From Cornus controversa (taxonomy: Eukaryota; Streptophyta; Magnoliopsida; Cornales; Cornaceae): a stretch of 64,000 nt of DNA. The stretch is from assembly GCA_026545225.1 (NCBI GenBank), contig CM048851.1:37535956-37599955 (forward strand), written 5' to 3'. The notes under the pieces are model-generated. The model was given only the letters and a program-made list of their open reading frames with translations, had not been told where the DNA came from and did no database searches. The position numbers and the translations under genes were made by a program. Each line of letters starts with the position of its first letter. Within the stretch, counting starts at the first letter, position 1. This document shows positions 50,937-61,904 of the stretch, in pieces.

Positions 50937-53849
50937 ACAATTACATTATGGTGGAAAAATCAGAACAAAAATCATACACACAAATCTCTCTCTCTTTCAC
51001 CATTTTTTTTCACTGAACAAACAAATAGCAACTGAGTATTAGAGGGACACAGCGGAAACAATTGTTCTACCACCCTTTGATATTCTAGAACAAAATATGA
51101 GCATCAACGGCTACAGAAGATAACAAGAGCCTAAAATATGTTCTTATCTCCTGCATTCCAACCTTAAGCACCTCCATCTTCTTACCGTATCTATTTTTTT
51201 CCTCCATTAGATACCCATTCAGATAGTCATCTATAGATAACAACTTGCCTGAATTGGACACGGGCTCCTTCTGATGAATTTCATTGAGTTGTTGCAGACC
51301 CATATTGAACATTGTGAAGAATGCAGCAGACCAGTCATTGAGTACTCTCTGGAATCCAAAATAGAGATGAAATTATCAAGTTTATACCATACCCCTCTTC
51401 CCCCTTACAAGGGATTCATTTTTTTGTGAAACCCCAAAATGATGAATGAAATAAAACCGAGTAAGGAGTACTACTTTAAAATCTAGCATACATTGAAGGT
51501 AGTAAGGTCTACAGGATTGAACATTTTAAAGCAGGCCTTTGTGGAGGCTGTTCCATCTCCATAGATCTGCCAGTCAATGCACACAAGTAAGGTCCTCTAT
51601 GTGTGAAATCTGAACAGTAGGGAATGACTAGAAAAAGGGAGTGCATTTCACAAACCTCAAAAATGAAAGCTGTGGGTATGCTCGCAATATCATACATGAA
51701 ATCTGTTGCTGTCCCGTGCGCCAGATACCTACATTTAAGCATGTTTTAAACTTGTGAATAAAATGACAAAAAAATGAACAAGTCAAATTTTAAAACATTT
51801 TATTTCTGCAATCCAATAGCTAGCTCTAGGCTTGCTGAAGTTTAGCTCTCCCTTGAGTCCATTCATTTGTCAGCTAGAAGCTGCTACATGTTTTCCCAGT
51901 TTCCTACATGTGTTTTTTTCAAAAATTTCATGTTTCTCTTTTTGTTACATGGTGAATCTAATACAAAACAAAGGAATGAAGATAGGGAGGACCTCATTTG
52001 GTAGTGGATCCTCATTTCTATATCGAAAATTTGTGTGTATGATTTTTCTTCCTTTTCATTTGTTTTGGTAGTGGATCCTCATTTCTATATCGGAAATTGA
52101 CACTGAGCATGACGTGTCTATTGGTGAAGGGTGGGTTATTAGGTGTTTGGATAACAGCAGTATAAAGCTTCGTGGTAGAACCATATAGAACAAGATATTT
52201 GATGCGGCAAAATGGAAATACGCTTCATAAATTTATGAAAACTGAAAAAACTAAGTATACAAGTTGGTTAAAGCATCCCAAGGGAGGGGAATTCAGAAGA
52301 AAGTTGCCTTTTACTAGAGAACATTAAAAACAACCGTGAAATATGAAGCTTTAAGTCAAACAACCAAGAAGGAACACTTTAAAAGATTATTGCAAGAGTG
52401 TGAAGCTTTTAGAGAGTGGGTGGGTGCAAGGGTAAGCCCCATAAGGTATAAAATTTTGGAGAACTATTGAGATCAGAAATTAAAAGGGATAATATGTTCA
52501 TGCAACTGAAAAACTATAACAGCATCAATGTGAAGATATGCAACACAGCGCTTTAAATATAATTTTTGCCATCTCCGACAAACTGACAAGTATGCAAGTC
52601 AAATCCTAACTAATCGTCAACACCTCATAGCAGTGCATGTTTTCATGAGTTCACCACTTTTGACGAAGCACTAGTGTCAATTACATTGCCAAATTTGCCA
52701 AAGTCAGATTATATTAAGCTCACAGTAACAAAGTGATGACAACCGTGACCTAAATGCAACTACAATGCGAACACGCTAAGATCATTATAGAGGATTTTAA
52801 TGGGCTCGAATTTAACTTTGTTTCGGCCCATTGCAAACATGTTAAACTCATGAAATATTGTTAATAGCTTTCACAGAGTAATAAATTATCTAAAAAATTG
52901 GGATGATTCCGCACAGAAATCATTAGATTCAAGTAACAGAAACCAACTGAGCCTCCCCCTGATCCAACCATGCAACGGCCTTCGCAGTGCAGATAGTTCA
53001 AATTTTCAAGCATTGATCTCATTTTATGAGAAAAAATTCACTCGGAGTAGTGTTTTTATGATCATATGGCATGAATCCTCAATAAAACAAGCAGCAATTG
53101 ACAATGTTGTGGTCAGGCAACATATATTTAGATACCGAAAAAATGATTAGTAGTAGTAAAGTACACAAAACTTGGAGCTTCTGTGACTAGGTTATGAAAG
53201 AAAATAAATTTGAAATCAATTTCACGCTTTAGAAAACATCTTCATTCACCAAAAAAAAAAAATGAAAAGAAGAAGAAAAAGCCCATTGTTCGTTCCTATC
53301 ATTAGCTGATCAATATATCAAGCATGGATGACAGTTCCCTTTGTACAATATTGACAACAAATTTAATTATTCACGCATCAAGGGGGCACAAAATTTTGAC
53401 AACCACACAAGAACAAAGTTTTTTTTTTTAAAAAAAAAAAAAATAATAACTTTAAGCTCCTAGAGGAAAAAAAGGGAGGTTGGCCCTACCTATGTGTGCC
53501 GAGTGCATGGAGTCCTAGACAGGCATTGTAGTTCAATATATAATGTCATCGAGTTTATTATGTCCGCATGTACCTCTTTCAATGAGTACAGAAAAAAATC
53601 AGACTGAGAATTACCACTACAGAATATTAGGAAAAGAACAAGTATGGCTTTCGATTCCACAATGCACATTAACCCATATGTGTGGTTCGAATGATATAGC
53701 CAGCTTCCGCATTATTTGAGTGCTCGCTAGAAGGAGCAACTCCAGGATTTCTTCGTATGGGTCATAATCCTGAAATTAAGTGAACCAAGAAGAAAAAAAT
53801 GAAAAGAAAGAAAGAGAATACAAAGCAAAACAAAGAAAAGGTCTTGCGT
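50937..53849 (-). pseudogene. Carboxypeptidase pseudogene (exons 7-11 only)
   Basis: Second half of the chimeric duplication. Copies of exons 7 to 11 of the M14 carboxypeptidase are present; exons 1-6 (signal peptide, first zinc ligands) are missing. Frameshifts break the exon 11 copy in its membrane segment (reading ends FRLLLSSVAVDAH), the exon 8 copy at its donor side, and the exon 7 copy at both ends near 53.65-53.73 kb. The exon 9 copy stays readable (YLAHGTATDFMYDIASIPTA). No hAT element at the site corresponding to 28309. Confidence 0.88.
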
Positions 53850-53875
53850 CTTACTTCATATAAAACCGACTGGAT

Positions 53876-53900
53876 AAATATATATATATATATATATATA
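53876..53900. repeat. TA microsatellite at duplication edge
   Basis: A TATATA run sits between the right limit of the segmental duplication and the Helitron-type terminus. Similar TA runs occur at about 14168-14192 (TSR1 intron 2), 28.66 kb and 40557-40595. Confidence 0.85.
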
Positions 53901-53931
53901 CTAGTAAAGAAACACGTGCAAATGCACGTGA
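53901..53931 (-). mobile_element. Helitron-type 3' terminus
   Basis: On the minus strand the sequence forms a hairpin, CACGTGCATTTGCACGTG (53930-53913), followed about 8 bases later by CTAG (53904-53901) and a host T. Hairpin plus CTAG next to T is the Helitron 3' end. The element would extend to higher coordinates; its 5' TC end was not found, and no Rep/helicase reading frame is visible. Confidence 0.6.
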
Positions 53932-53934
53932 TTT

Positions 53935-54684
53935 AAAACCTTATAATAAGTTAATCAAGTGGATAATTACAATGAACAGAATCAACATATAAAGAAGATA
54001 AGTGGAATGAGATCATAGTAGTTGATCTAAAATGCAAAGAAACAAACATATATACAAATAAGTAATGTAAGCTCCATCTTGATTCAGCAACAATAAAGGA
54101 AATGAAGAACCACATCAAATCTCATATTTTTCATTTCAATTAACAAAAACCCTATTCGTTCACCATTCAGTAAGTCTCCTTCCCATAATTTCAATGTTTC
54201 ATAATCTAATGCCTTTGGTTGTCTCAATCTCTACTGCAACTCCTTAATCAACATCCACCTTTCTACTACAATTCCTCTTCACTGGTGATTAAATACTGAA
54301 CCAACTACCAACCTCTGAGAATTCTCCCATTATATCTTCTGGGTGAAGGGGTGAGCATGACCACTGACTCATTTGGCTTTGCCTTAGGGAATTATATATC
54401 CCTCATCATATTTAAAGTACAATCCTTTAAAATCACTCATTTTTTGCTTGTGTAGCCTCAAGAGTGAACATTTGTAACTGAAAAAGCATGTGTCACAAAT
54501 TAATTTATGGGAGATGAATATAAATTATTAAATGAAGAAGTACAATGATTCAAAGCATTCGAAAGAAGAGATATAAACCAATAAGGAGCTAATACGCAAA
54601 GTAAGCTCTAACAACATCCTCATAAGGGTCTCTCCCAATGTATAGGAGAAAATAGAATGTTGACCTTTCTTTTTCTTTTCCTTT

Positions 54685-54715
<31 letters not shown>

Positions 54716-56685
54716 GGGGGGACAAGAGTCAACAAAATATAAATGTCAGTTCTTTAATAATAACATTCAAAGATAGATCCAATATTCATATATAGTTGAA
54801 ATACTTGCTAACTGAATATAATATTCCTACATATGTAATAAAAAACAAAATTACTACCTATATATTCTAACAAATGTAGGGACCATATCAATGGTGGACT
54901 GATAAAGGATCAAGTTGGCAAGTGTTCAAACACATTTCAAGTCTAATAGAACATTCAATGCAAAAATAGTGACAAATGTTGGGTCTGCAACCAATCTACA
55001 TGACTCGTCGCTGCACACAATCTAAACAAAACTGGGCAATTTCTTTCAAACAATAATGCATAAATGGGTAATGTCTGAAATAATTATTAACTGTGAGAGT
55101 GTTGGGAATTACTTCCCACTTTAATAAATCATTTCCTAAAGTGTAAATGTGATTTAATGTTTAATCTTGAAATGATTCTCATGGAAAGATCATACCACTC
55201 TTGTCATCAATAGATGGAACGACTACTCCATTCTGAAGAAGAATTATTTCATACTGATGCCTAACAACTAAAATGAATAGCTATAGTCCATAAGGACCAT
55301 AACTAATGAAAAAATATTAAAGAAAAGAAATACCATATATCTTACAAAAATCAGTAGAAAGCTAAGCACATTTTTTTTTTCCCTGAATGGGGTAAATTTT
55401 ATAAATATAAAAATAAAGTACAAGGCAAAAGCTGAGGGCATATTTAATTCTTGTAAAGTTTGGGCAACTTAAAAAGGCCAAGCCAAATATGGCCAACTGA
55501 GGAGGATAGGAGGCATTTATATAGAAGAGAAAAGTGGAAATTTTTCCTTCTCTAACAAACAAGGGACAAACTACAAGGGGAAGAAAGCTCTCTCTCTCTC
55601 TCACACACACACACACATTCATGGGAAGGTGCAAATAACCAACAAAGTTGATCCGTATGTAACCTTCCCCCCAACCACCCAAAAAAAAAAACACAATTTG
55701 ATCCCTGGGTGCACCCAAATTCTCATACTATCAAGCCATCTTAGCAAGAAAGTACTATATTCCATCACCACCTAGGGTACAATTTAGTAGACTGAAACCA
55801 CCAAATATATCAGTTCAATTAAATAATTCAGCATCTGGTTTAGAACTTTAGATGAAATCTTGTCAGGTCATATTGATTGAATGAAACCTATGAGAATATA
55901 GTTCAAGAAAGAATGATATCGTATATGACTAAAAGCCTAAAATCATCAAATTCAATGAGATTTTTCTACCAGGTGGCACACCATGTAGATATGGCATCTG
56001 AATCTAACAAACCTCCATAGATGGGACTGCATGTCATGCTCTTGCTCAAAATTCTCAACCAGCCTAATTTAGCAGTTGTAAAAGTGAAAATAGTTTTTTA
56101 AAAAATGAAGATGTATGTAGTAACTATTGTTAATCATCAAAATATAACTATTACAGAATTAAGTTTTCAAAGCATGCAAAAAAGACTCTTTTTTTCTTCA
56201 AATAGACATATACAGGACCACAATTTTTTAATCATAAAACTTTAGAAAGTGTCCATATAAAAAAAGCAATTATGCCAATAAATCAAATGGACATTTTGTT
56301 GTGAATGAACTTAATTGCACATCAAGGTGATGAAATTAACCAAAATCAACGAAAACGGTTGCCTCAATTTTATTTATTTTTAGTGGTGTTTGATAGAGTT
56401 TAAGCAATAGAATCTCGGGCTTAGGCAAATTCATTTATTCTACTAACACTAAAAAATTATGCATCCCAATTCTCAGAAGCAGATTATCTTTTAGATAATG
56501 ACTCTTCTACAGATAAATTTTAAAAGAAGACTCAACCCAGTAGATTGCACAATTTATGAACAAATATAGAAATTGTATATACACAGTGAATATGAAGAAT
56601 TAAACGTGTATTTCAAATATATACCAATATTCATATAAAGTCTCCATTTGCCACTAAAAATACTTCCCATAAAATAAAGGAATTT
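53935..56685. other. AT-rich stretch without recognised genes
   Basis: About 2.7 kb with no protein-like reading frame on either strand. It may be the body of a non-autonomous Helitron whose 3' end is at 53901. It includes a T/G homopolymer block (54680-54721) and a CT/CA microsatellite at about 55590-55617. Confidence 0.5.
54680..54721. repeat. Poly-T/poly-G homopolymer junction
   Basis: A T-rich run is followed by 27 consecutive G at 54695-54721. Reading frames across it (poly-proline, poly-lysine) are artefacts of composition. Long G runs are rare in plant DNA and error-prone in sequencing. Confidence 0.95.
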
Positions 56686-56841
56686 CTTGTTCTTAAAATT
56701 AGTTCTAATTGACTTCTTTCTAATGTACTATCATATTCTCATCTCTCTCATTCGTAGGAACATATAAACAGGTAAAAAGATCACATTCTTGAGACTGTGC
56801 TCAACACAAAATCTAAAAGAATGTAAAATTTGATCAATTAA

Positions 56842-57035
56842 GTATACATGTGTATAATGCATAAGTTAATAATGCAGGAAATTCTTAAAATTAGTTATAG
56901 GTGGCTTCTTTCAAATGCATTATCTTATTTTCATTTCTCTCATTGTTTTCTTGAACATATAAGAGGGTAAGAAGACTAACATTCTTGAGACATGCCCAAG
57001 ACAAAATCGAAAAAAACATGTGTGTAAAAGCAAAA
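56842..57035. repeat. About 190-bp direct repeat outside the left arm (second copy 58138-58315)
   Basis: Begins AGTATACATGTGTATAATGC and ends GTAAAAGCAAAACG in both copies; the first copy has small extra pieces. One copy ends exactly where the truncated RNase H-like gene begins (57036), and the other lies inside the left arm. A third, diverged copy lies at about 56690-56815. The right arm lacks this tract. Confidence 0.85.
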
Positions 57036-58745
57036 CGTGAAGAAAATTGCGTTATGAATGCCAGCTTTGAGAAGTTCCTCAACAGCCTTCTCTAAGGCTG
57101 TAAATTCGGCTTCAAAAGAATGAAATATCCCATTCAATTTACCAGAGAACTTCATTTGAACATCACCATTTTCCGATCTTCATACCACTGACCATCCACC
57201 CGCTTTACCTTGAAATGAGCCGTCAGTATTTATCTTAAGAAGTCCTCTGCAGGGTGGTCGCCAATAAATTATGTCTACTTCTGATTCTAACAGAGAATCG
57301 TCTTCTTGTTCAGAATGCTCTACTACATATATCTGACTTATTTCCAAAAAATGATTGATCTGCCTTCTGGATTTCTCACTTTTTGACTTGTTCATCCATC
57401 TCATGAAATCTGAAATGGATAGGTACTTTGCTCTTGCCCGACGCTTAATTAGTGAAAATTTTCCAAAGAGAAACTTTCCATTCCTAGTGAGATACTTGTG
57501 GTACCCTTGTCTGTAAAAGCATTCTCTTAAATGCACTTTTTCTTGATCCACTGTGGTACCAGTTGAATAACATCTCCGCTCTAATGGTTTGGAATTTAAT
57601 GCTGCAAAAATATTTGATAAAAATGAGCAAAATACTGCTGGTCTTGTCTTTAAGGATGAAAGAATAATTAAAACAAATGTAACAAAAGTAATCTACAATC
57701 TTTTCCAAGTGACTTACTCATTCCACGAGTGTGTCCCTCTTGGGAAACAAATAAAGTTGGCTTGACAATTTTTGTAGGGTCACGAGCCCTAGGAGCTCTC
57801 AAAGTGTAGATCTTACGTACAACTGGCAAATCAGACTTTTTGTTTGCCTTGTACATCGTGACAAGTGCCTACCCAATTCCAATAAGAAGCTGATTAGATA
57901 ATGAATGCATGGAATATACAAGTGAAAAAACTTTGATTAAGATTGTTTGAGTATTTGGTCCCCTTTTATTGTTTTCCTCTTAAAGAACGTTACAAGATGC
58001 TCCGTGTTTGGATTTAAGAATCAGTAGTAAGAGAGAGAGATTTGTTTTTTTGTGATTTGGAAAGAAGCTATTGCTTACTAAATACTTACAAGATAGGCGT
58101 CTTGGGCTCTACCTATAACATCCCATTGATTCCAATAAGTATACATGTGTATAATGCATAAGTTAATAATGCAGGAAATTCTTAAAATTAGTTATAGGTG
58201 GCTTCTTTCAAATGCATTATCTTATTTTCATTTCTCTCATTGTTTCCTTGAACATGAAGACTAACATTCTTGAGACATGCCCAAGACAAAATCGAAAAAA
58301 ACATGTAAAAGCAAAACGACTAGGGGCTTTTGCATCAAAAAGTGATAAAATCAGCAAATGGATAATGACATCAATTTCGATGCATTCTACAATTCTGCAT
58401 AATAACCAAAGCAAGCCAACACAAAATAAAAACATCCTTTTTGGTATTTTAACAATAATATGGAGCATCCTTTACTTTGCTAATGAGTATATGGGCATAA
58501 CTAAGTATAAAGATCCTTATAAACTTTTCCTCTTTGAATAGATAAATCATAGGTATTCCAGTTGATAGTCCAATCTAATAACCTGACATCAATAAGACAT
58601 GGATTTCATCTGTCATAAGCAAATCCAAATATAACACAAAGCATGTAAGCATCCCAATCGAAGTCTTACCTCTTGGACAGTTAATTTGCCGAGATACATT
58701 ATGGTAGACCTCATCACATTATTTCTAGAAAAGTTGGGTTTCAAT
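57036..58745 (-). pseudogene. RNase H-like gene, left-arm copy, truncated at 3' end
   Basis: Three exons read on the minus strand: the first ends at 58670 with a GTAAGA donor and includes MYLGKLTVQE; the second is 57868-57718 (ALVTMYKANKKSDLPVVRKI onward); the third starts at 57601 and runs to the arm boundary at 57036. The third exon covers the start of an RNase H fold (LKINTDGSF) but stops after NAIFFT, one residue before the third catalytic aspartate of the right-arm copy, where the direct repeat begins. The protein is otherwise almost identical to the right copy (GWSVV versus GWSLV). Without the end of the fold it is unlikely to be an active nuclease. The start codon is uncertain: ATG in MRSTIMYLGK or the later MYLGK. 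Confidence 0.78.
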
Positions 58746-59102
58746 CTAAAACGTCTAAGAGGAGATCTCGACACATAATAAGCACAAATTAGTAGTGTTG
58801 AAAAAGTGTAAAAATCATTAAAGAAAATAAAAAGTGTAAAAATCATTTTCATCAAACAAACAGTGTTTCAGGAACTTTAGTAGTTTTGAAAAAGCCCAAT
58901 CGGTAGCCCAATAAATCAATAGTCCAACTATCATTTTGCAAGTGTCTACCTACAAAAAGGCTCATTCAATTCGCATAGACCTAATCAATTCAAAACCGTA
59001 ACATATTTGGATACTTTCATTTCGCACTCTTAGACCTAATTGTCCTAATACACAGTTCACCTGTCCGACAATTAAGAACACAAGATCGATCTGGAATCGA
59101 AA

Positions 59103-59293
59103 ATGTCGAGTTTTCAAACTATTTCACCACATTTGAGACGTAGCAAAAGACCTGTAAGTAAATTCATTTTTAGAAATTGCTATAAAAATCTTATTAATTA
59201 TAATTTAATAATTTCAAAAACAAAATTTGATTAATTTCAACTTCTGTTTTGCACAGATTAATTGGGGACGAGAACAGTTTCTTAGTGGTCAAG
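59103..59293 (+). pseudogene. 5' exons of an unrecognised gene, left-arm copy
   Basis: Exon 59103-59153 encodes MSSFQTISPHLRRSKRP and is followed by a GTAAGT donor. A second exon, 59257-59293, after a TTGCACAG acceptor, encodes INWGREQFLSGQ and ends at GGTAAG. The right arm has the same two exons. They differ by a clean 6-base in-frame deletion and amino-acid changes, consistent with past coding constraint. Later exons would lie across the palindrome centre and are not found. Family not recognised. Confidence 0.5.
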
Positions 59294-59372
59294 GTAAGAG
59301 CTCACTGGACCCAAAATTTATCATTTATGTAATATTGAATGGGTGAAGTATGAATGAGGTGATCAAGATCGA

Positions 59373-59644
59373 ATATCTGTTGCATGTGATGGTTAAACTT
59401 AATCAGTGTTTTATGTTATGTTATTGTCTATTGATAAACAATAACATAATTTAACCAATCTGTGTGTCCCTCTTGGGAAACAAACAAAACTGATTAAGTT
59501 AATCTGTGCAAAGAGGATATCTGTTGCATGTAATGGTTAAACTTAATCAGTGTTTTACGTTATGTTATTGTTTATTGATAAACAATAACATAATTTAACC
59601 AATCTGTGTGTCCCTCTTGGGAAACAAACAAAACTGATTAAGTT
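59373..59644. repeat. 144-bp tandem pair with internal hairpins at the palindrome centre
   Basis: Two 128-bp units (59373-59500 and 59517-59644). Each contains a hairpin, TTATGTTATTG...CAATAACATAA with a TTGA loop and 15-bp stem (59416-59449 with one mismatch, and 59560-59593 perfect). Each also holds a 23-base match (59462-59484 and 59606-59628) to the coding exon at 57729-57751, sharing TGTGTCCCTCTTGGGAAACA. Confidence 0.85.
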
Positions 59645-61904
59645 TAACCCTATACGATTACATGCAATAGATATTCTCTTTGCACAGATTGGTTTCAAAT
59701 TTTACAAGTACTTTGGACGATCTTGATCGCCCCATTCATACTTCACCCATTCAATATTACATAAATGATAAATTTTGGGTCCAGTGAGCTCTTACCTTGA
59801 GCACTAAGAAACTGTTCTCGTCCCCAATTAATCTGTGCAAAACAGAGGTTGAAATTAATCAAATTTTGTTTTTGAAATTATTAAATTATTATTAGTAAAA
59901 TTTTTTATAGCAATTTCTAAAAATGAATTTACTTACAGGTCTTCGTCTCAAATGTGGTGAAATAGTTCGAAAACTCGACATTTTCGATTCCAGATCAATG
60001 TGTTCTTGATTGTCGGACAGGTGAACTGTGTATTAGGACAATTAGATCTAAGACTGCGAAATGAAAGTATTCAAATATGTTCCGGTTTTGAATTGATTAG
60101 GTCTATGCGAATTGAATGGGCCTTTGTAGGTACACACTTACGAAATGATAGTTGCACTATTTATTTATTGGGCTACCGATTGGGCTTTTTCAACACTACT
60201 AAAGTTTCTTCAATGATTTTTACACTTTTTCAACACTACTAATTTGTGCTTATTATGTGTCGAGATCTCCTCTTAGACGTTTTAGATTGAAACCCAACTT
60301 TTATCTCTCGGCAAATTAACAGTCCAAGAGGTAAGACTTCAATTGGGATGCTTACATGCTTTGTGTTATATTCGGATTTGCTTGTGACAGATGAAATTCA
60401 TGTCTTATTGATGTCAGGTTATTAGATTGGACTATCAAGTGGAATACCTATGATTTATCTATTCAAAGAGGAAAAGTTTATAAGGAGGGGAAGTCTTATA
60501 GGTCCTACCCAGTACATGCTTATACTAAGGTGTGCAACCTACCCCTTGGTGCTTTCTAATTTTCTGTGGACTTCTTTATTTCTTTTCTTTATACTTAGTT
60601 ATGCCCATATACTCATTAGCAAAGATAAAAGATGCTCCGTATTATTATTAAAATACCAAAAAGGATGTTCTTATTTTGTGTTGGCTTGCTTTGGTTATTA
60701 TGTAAAAAAATGCAAAATTGTAGAATGCATCGAAATTGATGTCATTATCCATTTGCTGATTTTATTACTTTTTGATGCAAATGCCACTAGTCGTTTTGCT
60801 TTTACATGTTATAGGCAGGGCCCAAGACGCCTATCTTGTAAGTATTTAGTAAGCAATAGCTTCTTTCCAAATCACAAAAAAACAAATCCCTCTCTCTCTT
60901 ACTACTAATCAAGTTCTGATTCTTAAATCCAAACACGGAGCATCTTGTAACGTTCTTTAAGAGGAAAACAATAAAAGGGGACCAAATACTCAAACAATCT
61001 TAATCAAAGTTTTTTCACTTGTATATTCCATGCATTCATTATCTAATCAGCTTCTTATTGGAATTGGGTAGGCACTTGTCACGATGTACAAGGCAAACAA
61101 AAAGTCTGATTTGCCAGTTGTACGTAAGATCTACACTTTGAGAGCTCCTAGGGCTCGTGACCCTACAAAAATTGTCAAGCCAACTTTATTTGTTTCCCAA
61201 GAGGGACACACTCGTGGAATGAGTAAGTCACTTGGAAAAGATTGTAGATTACTTTTGTTACATTTGTTTTAATTATTCTTTCATCCTTAAAGACAAGACC
61301 AGCAGTATTTTGCTCATTTTTATCAAATATTTTTGCAGCATTAAATTCCAAACCATTAGAGCGGAGATGTTATTCAACTGGTACCACAGTGGATCAAGAA
61401 AAAGTGCATTTAAGAGAATGCTTTTACAGACAAGGGTACCACAAGTATCTCACTAGGAATGGAAAGTTTCTCTTTGGAAAATTTTCACTAATTAAGCGTC
61501 GGGCAAGAGCAAAGTACCTATCCATTTCAGATTTCATGAGATGGATGAACAAGTCAAAAAGTGAGAAATCCAGAAGGCAGATCAATCATTTTTTGGAAAT
61601 AAGTCAGATATATGTAGTAGAGCATTCTGAACAAGAAGACGATTCTCTGTTAGAATCAGAAGTAGACATAATTTATTGGCGACCACCCTGCAGAGGACTT
61701 CTTAAGATAAATACTGACGGCTCATTTCAAGGTAAAGCGGGTGGATGGTCATTGGTAGGAAGATCGGAAAATGATGACGTTCAAATGAAGTTCTCTGGTA
61801 AATTGAATGGGATATTTCATTCTTTTGAAGCCGAATTTACAGCCCTAGAGAAGGCTGTTGAGGAACTTCTCAAAACTGGCATTCATAACGCAATTTTCTT
61901 CACG
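59630..61904. repeat. Right arm of the large inverted duplication
   Basis: Inverted copy of the left arm, ending at 61904 inside the RNase H coding exon (after TTCTTCACG). The gene continues beyond the arm to its natural stop, so the right side is more likely the source and the left the copy in this region. Closer to the axis the arms have diverged by small indels. Confidence 0.92.
59796..59981 (-). pseudogene. 5' exons of an unrecognised gene, right-arm copy
   Basis: Mirror of the left-arm pair. Exon 59981-59937 encodes MSSFRTISPHLRRRP and exon 59832-59796 encodes INWGREQFLSAQ. Splice sites are kept in both arms. The ATG faces away from the RNase H-like gene, suggesting a head-to-head gene pair with about 1.1 kb between the inner exons. 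The remainder of the gene is missing. Confidence 0.5.

Larger units (their letters stand above)
40483..53849 (-). repeat. Chimeric segmental duplication of the TSR1 and carboxypeptidase loci
   Basis: Direct-orientation copy, roughly 90% similar by eye, of two separate parts of the window. Bases 40483 to about 50933 match about 562-9187 (TSR1 exon 18 back to intron 8), and about 50937-53849 match about 26195-30050 (carboxypeptidase exon 11 back to exon 7 and a little of intron 6). The intervening 17 kb (TSR1 5' end, spacer, CRP1) is absent. The join falls after CCTCATGTATATG, which also occurs at 9179. Introns are present throughout, so this is a DNA-level duplication and not retrocopying. Confidence 0.9.
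57036..59500. repeat. Left arm of a large inverted duplication
   Basis: Reverse complement of about 59630-61904. Identity is nearly complete over the coding part (57036-57870) and lower, with indels, nearer the centre. Axis at about 59.5 kb. The left arm has the 58138-58315 tract that the right lacks, and the right arm has about 100 bases near 60.5 kb that the left lacks. Confidence 0.92.

Noticed and set aside
54528-54725. Poly-proline/poly-lysine reading frame
   Set aside because: It is a translation of the poly-G/poly-T run and has no coding features.
58212-58541. 109-residue reading frame in the left arm
   Set aside because: Covers the direct-repeat tract and intron/spacer of the RNase H-like gene; not conserved in the right arm.
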